Shown here: one piece after another, positions 19,201-27,000 of the stretch | How positions within the stretch are numbered: the stretch's first letter is position 1 | Layout: the number at the start of each line of letters is the position of its first letter | Virus record (IMG/VR): IMGVR_UViG_3300047157_000142 | Coordinates: 1 to 45,288 of that record | DNA length: 45,288 nt | Origin: a virus | Strand: one strand, 5' to 3' | Notes under the pieces: model-generated | Told to the model about the DNA's origin: nothing | What the model saw: the letters and a program-made list of their open reading frames with translations, nothing else | Databases searched by the model: none | Program-made: the position numbers and the translations under genes

Positions 19201-20702
19201 CAGAAGATTGTCTACCGTATTTATCCGCTAATACAAAACCAACTTGGTAGTTTCTATTTTGTTTTAACGAGTGGTTAGGGATATTCAACCCAACTATCAG
19301 ATGTTGTTGTAGTTTTTTCTATAGATCTAACTGTATAGTCTATATTAGATGGAGGAGTATATATGTCATGAAAATTTCCATATATTATTCTATTACCGGC
19401 AGTTTCTTGAGCTAAAGCTCTTACTGGAACTTTATCATAAACCCTAACTGTTTGATCTTGAGTTAGTGTTTTATAAGGTTTTCTTGATTGATAATTGTAA
19501 ATACACGTGTTGTTTACAGATTTGTTATTTATATCTGATATTGATAATGTTTCTAAAACTTTTACAACTAAAGCATCTGATTCTTTGTATAAAACATCCA
19601 TAGACTGAATTTTATACGAAGTTAATAAGGACGATGCATTATCAGGTAAAGGTATTAAAAGCTCTACATTATCTACGTTGTTTTCCATCCATTGTAAAAC
19701 TGTACTTCTAAAAGCAGCGTCTTCATCACCATTAAAAAAATAACCTTGTTGTTTAGGTATATAAGCTATTTGTGTAAAAGGTGCCATTAAAGAGTATTCA
19801 CCGTCATCAAATCTAAACCTATAGCTAAACCTAACAAATTTACTTTCTAAATAATCAGGATCACCAGGCCAATTAGGCTCAGAGCTTTTGTTAGTCATTG
19901 TTGATGATAAAAAAACAAAGTTATCATTAACAGCAGGATTATTAGCTCCGCTAGTTGGTCCAGAAGATATAGTTATTATAGCCCCATTTACATCGGTAAC
20001 AGTTATAAATTCATCACCTTGTATTTTTGGATTTCCAGTTTTACTAGAACTTACTACAGACATACCAACCTTAATATTAGAATTAGCAGTTGACAAGGTA
20101 AATACAGTAGAAGAAGTAATAGCACTAACTATTCCTGTTTCTTTTTTAACTAAACTTATAGTTTGATAAGGATTATATTTTGCAACACTAATTTGATCTT
20201 CATTAGTATAATAACCAGCACCTTTATCTATTGATATTTTTCTAGGTTGATTTCTATTATCTGTAAAAAATAAAAGATCTTCAATTAAGGTAGCTTGAAT
20301 AGGATTTGTTGTAGAAAAATTAAGAAACAAATCATCTACTAACGTGATAATAGTACCAGGTGTTTTATTACTCCAAGAATATATTATACATTTTTTACCT
20401 GAGTTAGAAGTTGGTCTAGTAAAAGTTGCATTGTTGTCAGTGTAATCTGTAGCAAAAACATAAACAGTATTATTACTTTTATCAACTAAATGACCAATTA
20501 TTTCTAAATTTGAAAAGCTTGAAAATACAGTTGCAGGAATTATAGTATTTCCTAATACAGTTTCTAAAGCACCTATATCATCATTTTCTGATTTACCTAC
20601 AGATATGTTTGTTGCATCTCTATACTCACCGTTAGGAATAAGTCTATCATCCAAGTCTTTATTCATCTTGGATCTTAGAAAACTGTTTTTAATTTCAGCC
20701 AT
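16213..20702 (-). CDS. Large tail nozzle / stabilisation protein, split by two one-base frameshifts
   Basis: Three frames form one gene. Frame 1 (20702 to 19275) ends DSWVEYP and stops. Frame 2 resumes NHSLKQNRNYQVGFVLADKY if one base of GGG at 19278-19280 is removed, and runs to 16520. Frame 3 resumes QTSSLTNPYNFTTDATDSNG if one base of A6 at 16529-16534 is removed. The restored length is 1495 residues. The start, MAEIKNSFLRSKMNKDLDDR and LIPNGEYRDATNISVG, is what I remember from tail stabilisation or tubular proteins of crAss-like and marine podoviruses (T7 gp12-like nozzle). A GMxV module lies near residues 205-260. A cadherin-like unit (FQLNATTGELTQTPNNTPNG, then LYNLTITLKDA) lies in frame 2 and may bind host glycans. 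The ORFs starting at 19288 (a TTG) and 16620 are artefacts of the frameshifts. Confidence 0.82.
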
Positions 20703-20717
20703 TTTTAATTTTAATAA

Positions 20718-20987
20718 CTAGTACGTTAAATTCTTTTTATCACCTGGATTTAAACCTTGTCTTAATTTTGGATTAGCAATTTCTCTAAATCCACCAATAT
20801 TTTTAGGTTTACTTCCTCGTGTCAAAAGATTTTTTATTATTTGAAATGCTCCTTTTACAGCTTTAACACCTGCTCCACCAACAAACCCTAAACCACTGGC
20901 CCCTCCAACTATGCTTCTTTTGTTATCGTTCTGAAGATGTTGTCTAACTTCTTCTTTTGTTGATCCTTGTTTTTTATTATTTATCAT
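20718..20987 (-). CDS. Small protein between connector and nozzle genes
   Basis: 89 residues, family not recognised. It begins MINNKKQGSTKEEVRQHLQN with a charged helix, then a Gly-rich hydrophobic segment (IVGGASGLGFVGGAGVKAVK, about residues 26-45) and a basic tail ending in NLTY. The Gly-rich segment is too polar for a certain membrane span. It sits tightly between two virion genes, 15 bases before the nozzle gene start and 7 bases after the connector-type gene, so a minor virion or tail-assembly protein is the simplest guess. Confidence 0.5.
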   Translation of the reverse strand: MINNKKQGSTKEEVRQHLQNDNKRSIVGGASGLGFVGGAGVKAVKGAFQIIKNLLTRGSKPKNIGGFREIANPKLRQGLNPGDKKNLTY

Positions 20988-20994
20988 GTTTTTA

Positions 20995-22443
20995 TTATTT
21001 AATCCATTTAGATTTACCTCTCATAACTTGAATTATTTGGTCAAGTTTAATGTTTGATAACCTTATTTTAGCATTTCTTAATTTAGCACTTCTTTCTTGT
21101 TTAAATCTTCTTACTATATATTCTTGTATACCTACACTAACTGATAAAATTGCATATATAATATGAGCATATAAAGCTTCTTCTGCTAGCTTAGGTATTC
21201 TTGCATCTAAATCATAAGCATTACCGTCTGATATATATTCAAGTAATATACTTTTATTTTTTAAATTACTTGTAAAACCAAACGTACCATTTCTTTCGTT
21301 TATTTTAAACCAACCATTTTTTTGACTTGTTTGTGGTTCTAAACCATATCTTTGACCTAATGCACCATCATAGTAAAGTCTGTCTAACACATCAGCATTT
21401 TCAGCTAATTCATTTTTAAACGCACCACTTATATTTCTAGGATTATTAGAATTCCATGCAGTATTCATTGGAGACGTAGTTTCTGTATTTTCAAAATTAC
21501 TATCCTGTATTGGGTTACCAAATTCATCTTGAGCCAAAGTTTGATATGGACTTTGATTCAAGTTGTTTGTAGGATATATAGGGTGTAAAACACCTCTTTC
21601 ATCTATCCAAGATATTTTAGTATAATTAACATAATCTTGAGGTATAATTAAGCTTAAACTATTAGGAACTTGTAATTCTTGTGATTTAACACTTTTTAAA
21701 GTATCATAACTAAATTCTTGTAATCCTCTTTTGGCATGAAATATAACGTCAGATCTTTTTACACTAGGTATAAGTTTACCAGCTCCTACATAAGCTATTA
21801 AAAAATTATCTATAACATCATATAATCTAGTATATTCATAACTACCATGCATATCATTCAAGGTAGTTTCATTCATTTGTATTTTTAAATAAGTTCCTGC
21901 AGTTAAGCTTTGAGGAACAGAAATAATATTAGGTGAAGACATTGTCCACGTGACAATTCTTCTAACGCTTAAAACTGTAGCGTTAGGTAATCCACCGGTT
22001 GGTAAAGCTTTATCTATAGTTAACTGTGTATTAGTACCGTTTATGCCTATAATGTTTCCATAAATAAAACCAGTTGATTTATTTATTAAAGAAAATATTG
22101 GGGCGTTATTAGGACCTACTGTTATATTAGCGTTAGCCACTATATTTACAAGCTGAGGATTTGCAACAGGACTTAAACCATTAGTTGTTGCATCAAAATC
22201 AGTGTTTGCCGGTGTTAATTCTGTCCATGTACTAGCATCAGGGCTAGTAAATATTTTAAAATTATTTAAATTATAACCATTAGTTCCAGGATCAGAGTAA
22301 TTACCACCCCCAACAGTTAAAAGTGTATCAAATGTAGAGGTTATAGTTTGATTTACACCTGTAATAATTATGTTTTTCTGCTGTGATCCAGCGTAGTATT
22401 GTGCATTGGTTTCATTTATTAAACCGCCATTAGGTGTAGACAT
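20995..22443 (-). CDS. Head-tail connector / ring-type structural protein
   Basis: 482 residues. The N-terminal 190 are Asn/Thr-rich and beta-like, resembling an inserted decoration domain. The remainder (from about LNDMHGSYEYTRLYDVIDN) contains AYVGAGKLIPSVKRSDVIFH, AKRGLQEFSYDTLKSVKSQE and LQVPNSLSLIIPQDYVNYTK, a pattern I associate with conserved structural proteins that sit between portal and tail in crAss-like and marine Bacteroidota phages. The C-terminus is helical and basic (IVRRFKQERSAKLRNAKIRL). Gene order (portal, scaffold, capsid, this set, nozzle) supports a ring or gatekeeper role. The exact ring cannot be assigned from sequence reading alone. Confidence 0.65.
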   Translation of the reverse strand: MSTPNGGLINETNAQYYAGSQQKNIIITGVNQTITSTFDTLLTVGGGNYSDPGTNGYNLNNFKIFTSPDASTWTELTPANTDFDATTNGLSPVANPQLVNIVANANITVGPNNAPIFSLINKSTGFIYGNIIGINGTNTQLTIDKALPTGGLPNATVLSVRRIVTWTMSSPNIISVPQSLTAGTYLKIQMNETTLNDMHGSYEYTRLYDVIDNFLIAYVGAGKLIPSVKRSDVIFHAKRGLQEFSYDTLKSVKSQELQVPNSLSLIIPQDYVNYTKISWIDERGVLHPIYPTNNLNQSPYQTLAQDEFGNPIQDSNFENTETTSPMNTAWNSNNPRNISGAFKNELAENADVLDRLYYDGALGQRYGLEPQTSQKNGWFKINERNGTFGFTSNLKNKSILLEYISDGNAYDLDARIPKLAEEALYAHIIYAILSVSVGIQEYIVRRFKQERSAKLRNAKIRLSNIKLDQIIQVMRGKSKWIK

Positions 22444-22449
22444 ATTTTA

Positions 22450-23391
22450 TTATCTTTGTTGGTTTATGTTTTCTTGTTGAATTTGTTGTGATGCAACTTT
22501 TATTATTTCTGGACTTTTTACTACAACACCAGCATATAACAATATTTTTAATATTAACTCTGTTTGCTCTGCATCATGTAACTCAAAATTAATCGATGTG
22601 TTAGGACTATACACATATGAATTACTTGTTCCTAATGTAAAATTCCATAAAGGATCTGCAGGTTTTCTTATATAATCTACAGTAATACCACTCGTTATAG
22701 TTTGTGGATATATTGTCAATCTTTTATTTTCATAAATATATACAGGGTAAGTAGTAGAAGGTTTTGTAAGTTTAGAAGAATTTAAATGATACAATTCTGA
22801 TCTTGTTACTCTTTCTAGCTCTTGTGTATTTAAAGCACCTACCTGATAACTTACCGTACCTAATCTATAAAAATCATCTAATGTAACAACTACAAAAACG
22901 CTAGCTGGAGTAACAGGTGGCACATTAACAGGAGCATTTGCTAAGGTTATTATAACACCATTTATAGTGTAAGCTGTTGCTGGTTGAAGTACTCCATCAA
23001 AAAACACTTGAACAGTGCCACTGTTTAACTCATTAGCTGTAATGGTTTGAAAAGTATAAGCTACAGTACCCGCCTGTGTAACAATTGTTTCGGTAGATTG
23101 AGCCAGCCCAGACTCAGATGGTAAAGAAAATGATGGAGCTGTATAGGTAGGAATACCTGTTGTTTTAAATATAGAGATTTTTTCATCAAGATTAAGAACT
23201 CTATCAGCATAATCTGTATTTGTTTGTGGAATACGTATTTGCTGGTTTAAACTCTCAAAATATGTTTCAAATATTTCTAGTTGAGTTTGTGTACCTATTT
23301 TATTAAACTCTAAAGGAGTCATATAACCTCTTTGCTCTTTATTAAGTATTAATAAAACGGTTTGATATACAGTATTTACGTTTATTGCCAT
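22450..23391 (-). CDS. Head-tail adaptor protein
   Basis: 313 residues. It starts MAINVNTVYQTVLLILNKEQ, followed by RGYMTPLEFNKIGTQTQLEI and FETYFESLNQQIRIPQTNTD, a helical N-terminus I recall from structural (adaptor or ring) proteins of crAss-like and related Bacteroidota phages. A beta-rich insert (about 95-170, with VQVFFDGVLQPATAYTINGV) interrupts it, then strands RLTIYPQTITSGITVDYIRK and a C-terminal helix (HDAEQTELILKILLYAGVVV) ending Gln-rich. It probably docks on the portal or first ring to open a path to the tail. Its stop lies 7 bases before the next connector gene, indicating co-expression. Confidence 0.65.
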   Translation of the reverse strand: MAINVNTVYQTVLLILNKEQRGYMTPLEFNKIGTQTQLEIFETYFESLNQQIRIPQTNTDYADRVLNLDEKISIFKTTGIPTYTAPSFSLPSESGLAQSTETIVTQAGTVAYTFQTITANELNSGTVQVFFDGVLQPATAYTINGVIITLANAPVNVPPVTPASVFVVVTLDDFYRLGTVSYQVGALNTQELERVTRSELYHLNSSKLTKPSTTYPVYIYENKRLTIYPQTITSGITVDYIRKPADPLWNFTLGTSNSYVYSPNTSINFELHDAEQTELILKILLYAGVVVKSPEIIKVASQQIQQENINQQR

Positions 23392-23409
23392 TTTAATATT
23401 TTAGTTAAT

Positions 23410-23441
23410 AGTGATTAGGGCCACTAAAGTGACCCTTCACT
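23410..23441 (-). terminator. Hairpin between capsid-side genes and connectors
   Basis: AGTGA (23410-23414) pairs with TCACT (23437-23441), and inside it GGGCCACT pairs with AGTGACCC apart from one mismatch, with a tiny AA loop. On the minus strand it follows the stop of the 254-residue gene and precedes the adaptor gene start by about 20 bases. The downstream tract is A/T-rich but without a clean U run, so it may be a leaky terminator, an RNA-processing site or a message-stabilising 3' hairpin. Confidence 0.5.
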
Positions 23442-23458
23442 ATAATTATAATTACATA

Positions 23459-24223
23459 TTATTGTAATTTTTTATTAATTGATTGAAAAACTTCAACACC
23501 TTCATCAGTTTTAAACCATGCGGCTAACGCTGAGTATGGATTTTCATCAAAAGGTACAGTCATTAATTTTCTATCATTAGACCCCCAATGGAATGTTCTT
23601 TGATCTGGTGACAGCTTAATAATACCACTTTCACTAGCTCTAATTCCTAAATTTCTAAGAGCTACATTTTCATCGTTTGCAATTGCTAAAAATGCTTCTG
23701 GATTTTTTCTAGCCATAAGCATTAAATCTCTTTTTAATTCTTTAGAGCTTAATCCCGTGACAGAAGATCCAATTTCAACTCTTAAAACAGCTTCAGCATG
23801 ATCTATTTCCATTTCTTTAGCTGCTAACATTGCGTCTATTTCTAAATTAATATCTTCTAATTCATCTACGGCTATATTTTCTGGTTGCCATTCATCATAA
23901 GTATGCCCTTTTCTAGGGTGATATAGTGATAATAATTTTTGTAAGTTTTGTTTTTCTCTAGGTACAGATAGTACGCCATCTTCAAATATAATATGACCTA
24001 AAATAGCCTCGCCTTTTTGTTCATCAACAAATGGTGAGTTCATGTTTGTTGCATATCTTAATTCTCTTTGTTCACTTTTTGATGGATCAAACCATAATAA
24101 AGGATGTCTTCTTGAGTTCTTAGAACCTAAAGTATATGTTAACGGTTCTGCACCGTGTAATAGATAGTATCTTCTATCTTTTATCTCCCATTTAGGGGCT
24201 ACTGTTTCTTTTGTTTTTGACAT
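23459..24223 (-). CDS. Conserved capsid-adjacent virion protein
   Basis: 254 residues, soluble, no known catalytic motif. The first half is YYLLHGAEPLTYTLGSKNSR then RHPLLWFDPSKSEQRELRYA; the middle contains an acidic helix (VDELEDINLEIDAMLAAKEM) and ELKRDLMLMARKNPEAFLAI; the C-terminal part (LSPDQRTFHWGSNDRKLMTV) looks like a small beta domain. Its place directly after the capsid gene, past a strong terminator, fits a head completion or head-associated protein conserved in this phage group. The name stays generic because I cannot assign a known function. The leader upstream is a run of ATATA repeats with no ribosome-binding motif. Confidence 0.55.
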   Translation of the reverse strand: MSKTKETVAPKWEIKDRRYYLLHGAEPLTYTLGSKNSRRHPLLWFDPSKSEQRELRYATNMNSPFVDEQKGEAILGHIIFEDGVLSVPREKQNLQKLLSLYHPRKGHTYDEWQPENIAVDELEDINLEIDAMLAAKEMEIDHAEAVLRVEIGSSVTGLSSKELKRDLMLMARKNPEAFLAIANDENVALRNLGIRASESGIIKLSPDQRTFHWGSNDRKLMTVPFDENPYSALAAWFKTDEGVEVFQSINKKLQ

Positions 24224-24245
24224 GATATAATATAATATAATTAAT
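24224..24245 (-). promoter_or_regulatory. Tandem TATAATATA leader before capsid-adjacent gene
   Basis: The bases just before the ATG at 24223 are a short tandem of TATA/ATATA units with no purine-rich ribosome binding site. A near copy precedes the scaffold-type gene at 26971-26992. Unstructured A/T-rich leaders are what Bacteroidota ribosomes accept in place of Shine-Dalgarno motifs. This could set a high translation rate; it is an inference from composition. Confidence 0.35.
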
Positions 24246-24247
24246 AA

Positions 24248-24285
24248 AATAAAGGGCTAGGCGCCGAAGCGCCTAACTCTTTAAA
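24248..24285 (-). terminator. UUCG-loop terminator after the capsid gene
   Basis: On the minus strand TAGGCGC, loop TTCG, GCGCCTA form a seven-pair GC-rich stem with the extra-stable C(UUCG)G loop, extended by an outer AAAG/CTTT pairing. CTTTATTTTATT follows. It begins a few bases after the capsid stop at 24292 and is the strongest hairpin in the window, so it likely ends most capsid transcripts or protects their 3' ends. Confidence 0.85.
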
Positions 24286-24291
24286 GCAATC

Positions 24292-25789
24292 TTAGTTTTG
24301 GAATAATACGAAATTATTCGCAGCTTGAGTAACCAAACATCTTTCAGATAACCAGTTAACTTGCATAGCATCTAAGCTTGTAGTGTAAGCACCACCAGCA
24401 GATCCTGTGATCCAGTTTTTGTATCTTCTGTCTTCTGTTTGAGAAGCTCTATATCTTACGTGTAAGAAAGGTCTTCTAATGTTTGTACCTAATTGTTGGT
24501 CATACACTGTTGAAGTTCCAGCAGGTATTAATACACCATCAATGTTAGCTACAGCTACTCCACCTCTTGTAGAAGCGTCGTTTAAGTATTTCCAGCTAGT
24601 TTTGTAGAAGTCATAAGAACCTCTTCTGAAACCAGAGAAACCTAAATTTAAAGCCATGTCTTCAGAGTTTTCAAATAAACCATAAGCTGTTCCACCTACA
24701 GATCCACCCGAAATTTGACTTAACATGTCATCAAAATCTAAATCAAGAGATCTATTTAAGAAAAGCATGTTTTCTTCAATAGCTCCTTGAGTATCTAAGT
24801 TTTTAAGTACTTGATCAAAATCAGAAATACCAGTACCTCCAGAGAATCCAGACATAATGTTACCTCTTGCTTGAATAGCAGCAAAAAGACCTTGTGAACC
24901 ATGTGGTATTGAACTTCCACCAGCAGCAGTAAAACCAGGAACAGCACCTGCGGCGATTCCAGCAAAACCAGAACCAGCGCCAGCTAATTCACCTTCAACC
25001 ATTGCCATTTCTAAATAGTCATCAAATCTTAATCTTGTTTCAGACTCAGACTTTAAATACCATAAGTATCCTGATGTTCCATCTTCAGTAGCAACTTCTA
25101 CCCAACCTATTTGAGCCATATCAGAACCATTAATTTGGAATGAATCTTTTATGATAATTGGTTGATTAGAAAATTGAGTAAATGAAGGTTGAATAGATTT
25201 TACAGTAGTTCCAGCAGCAGCAGCACCTCCAGTAACGACCTTGCGCAGTACCATGAGATGTACCTTTAGCAAATACAGAACCATATACAAACACTTTAAG
25301 GTTTGTAGCTCCAGCAAATCCTGCTAAGTTAGCAGCTTGAAAAGGATAAGCAGTAATAGTTGCTACTGTACCAAGAGCATTATTATCACTTCTTCCTACT
25401 ACACATTTTAAAGTAACACCTGTTATAGGGTTTAATACTACTATAGTGTCATTTGGAAAAATAGCATTTGATACTGTAGTAGCGCCTCCAGTTGCAAAAG
25501 TAAGTGTAGTGGCTGTAGCTTGAGTAACGTTGTTATAAGCTACGTGTAATCTATTTTGTTCTGACCAAATAACTTGATCAGATGTCATTGGCATTTCAGC
25601 ACCGACCATACGTAAAAAACCGTTTAAAGTTCTGTTTCCGTATCTTTCTACCTCAGCTTCATATACTTCAGGTAGATATTGCTGTACGAAGTCATTCGCA
25701 CCGCCATTAAAAGCTAAATAGTTATTAGCTAATAATAATTGTTGTTGAGAAGGTGTAATACTTCCAAACACAGGAGAAATTTGTCCCAT
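24292..25789 (-). CDS. Major capsid protein, split by one frameshift
   Basis: Two overlapping frames make one protein of 498 residues. The first (25789 down) starts MGQISPVFGSITPSQQQLLL and NNYLAFNGGANDFVQQYLPE, runs to YGSVFAKGTSHGTAQG and then turns into nonsense. The second is nonsense before VVTGGAAAAGTTVKSIQPSF and then continues VEVATEDGTSGYLWYLKSES to the end at 24292. Dropping one base near 25236-25242 joins them. The size, location downstream of portal and scaffold, and the following strong terminator identify the HK97-fold shell protein. The pattern (VERYGNRTLNGFLRMVGAEM near the start, an insertion-like Gly-rich loop in the middle) fits capsids of crAss-like and marine Bacteroidota phages as I remember them. 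A programmed shift is possible but less likely, because the break has no classic slippery site and similar breaks abound here. Confidence 0.85.
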
Positions 25790-25806
25790 AATAATTAATT
25801 TTGTTT

Positions 25807-26970
25807 TTAGTTAAATTTTCTTGTTTTAATCTTCAGTTTAGAAGAATCAAGACCGCTGATCGCTTTAACTTTTAATCCACCAACAAGAACATCAGAGCTA
25901 GGAGTTGTCCTAACATCTTCTGTTATGTTTTTAGATTTAGCAACAATATCTTTAGTAGCATCGGCTTTACCTTGCTCATAAAAATGATGCGCTATTTTGT
26001 CAACATTGTCAGCAGCGTACATAGCTTTATGATAACCTTTAACATCTTTTACATTTCCTTTTTCATCTAAGAACTTCTTAATTATATTAGAAACATCTGA
26101 TTGTTTAGTTGCAACATCATTAGGATTTTTAACGCCATATCTAAATTTTTTTTCACCAACACTAATATCAAAACCTTTGAAATCATTAGTAAAATATTCT
26201 TTAGTATTAGCTTTAAAAGCCTCATGTTGTTGTTGAGCTGTGTTTTGCTCTTCATTGTAGCGATTGAAAAAGTCCATTGCTTTTTGTTGGTCTTGTGTCA
26301 CACCAGGTCTCAACTTGATTTCCTCGTAGTACTGACTTTTTAAACCATCTAAATGCTTTCGGGCTTTAGCAACCTCTTCTTTATACGCAAGTTTCTTTTT
26401 ACGAACCTCACGTTCCTCGTCCACTTCTTCATCATATGAAAAATTATCTTCAATCATAAAGTTAATTTCACCTGAATCTAAGTGTGATTTGGCTTGTTTA
26501 TAATACTCTCTTAATAAAGTATCATTATCTATATTAGAATAATCTGCATTTAATCTTACATAATCTTCTAATGTTCCACCTGTTTCTTTCATAAAGTTTA
26601 CAACTTTTTCTATGTTTTCAGGTAGCTTAGCTACTTCTCTAACCTCTTCAGGGGTTGGTTCAATAACTTTTTGTTCAATTTTCTCACCTATTTCTTGAAT
26701 TTCTTCTTGAATTTTTTCTTCAATAGGTTTTACTTCTTCTTCTTTAATTTCAGAAACTGGGCTGGGCTCTGATACTTGTTCGTCCACTTTAGGGCTATCT
26801 CCGGTTTGTTCTTCCACAACCACCTTCTTTGTTTCTCCGACTTGAATGGCATCTGTTTCTTCTGTTTTAGGTTTTGATAAATCGACTTTGATAATATCGT
26901 CTTTTACCAATTGTTTAGGTTTTTTAAGTTTTACTTTAAAAGACCCTTCTTCTTTTACTTGTTCTGACAT
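25807..26970 (-). CDS. Scaffold-like capsid assembly protein
   Basis: 387 residues, highly charged. Residues 1-120 are Lys/Glu/Pro-rich and probably disordered (EEKIQEEIQEIGEKIEQKVI). The middle is helical (KKLAYKEEVAKARKHLDGLK) with a probable coiled coil. The end has short strands and basic residues (GLDSSKLKIKTRKFN) that could bind capsid protein. Composition, lack of enzymatic motifs and position between portal and capsid genes are typical of scaffolding proteins. No protease domain is seen, so it would leave or be cleaved by another factor. This is inference from architecture and synteny. Confidence 0.65.
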   Translation of the reverse strand: MSEQVKEEGSFKVKLKKPKQLVKDDIIKVDLSKPKTEETDAIQVGETKKVVVEEQTGDSPKVDEQVSEPSPVSEIKEEEVKPIEEKIQEEIQEIGEKIEQKVIEPTPEEVREVAKLPENIEKVVNFMKETGGTLEDYVRLNADYSNIDNDTLLREYYKQAKSHLDSGEINFMIEDNFSYDEEVDEEREVRKKKLAYKEEVAKARKHLDGLKSQYYEEIKLRPGVTQDQQKAMDFFNRYNEEQNTAQQQHEAFKANTKEYFTNDFKGFDISVGEKKFRYGVKNPNDVATKQSDVSNIIKKFLDEKGNVKDVKGYHKAMYAADNVDKIAHHFYEQGKADATKDIVAKSKNITEDVRTTPSSDVLVGGLKVKAISGLDSSKLKIKTRKFN

Positions 26971-26992
26971 AATATAATATAATAAAAATTAA
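26971..26992 (-). promoter_or_regulatory. Tandem TATAATATA-type leader before scaffold gene
   Basis: The leader of the scaffold-type gene carries the same TATTATATT repeat as the leader at 24224-24245, again with no ribosome binding motif. Two similar leaders ahead of two capsid-assembly genes suggest a shared translation or transcription signal, though low-complexity A/T sequence can arise by chance. Confidence 0.3.
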
Positions 26993-27000
26993 TAAATAGT

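Noticed and set aside
19275-19288. TTG start for a separate 922-residue tail gene
   Set aside because: The preceding frame ends exactly at the homologous point and a one-base change joins both; the TTG is not needed.
25166-25317. Separate short capsid paralogue
   Set aside because: The ends of both frames in the overlap are nonsense-like (Cys- and Leu-rich), so one broken gene is simpler.
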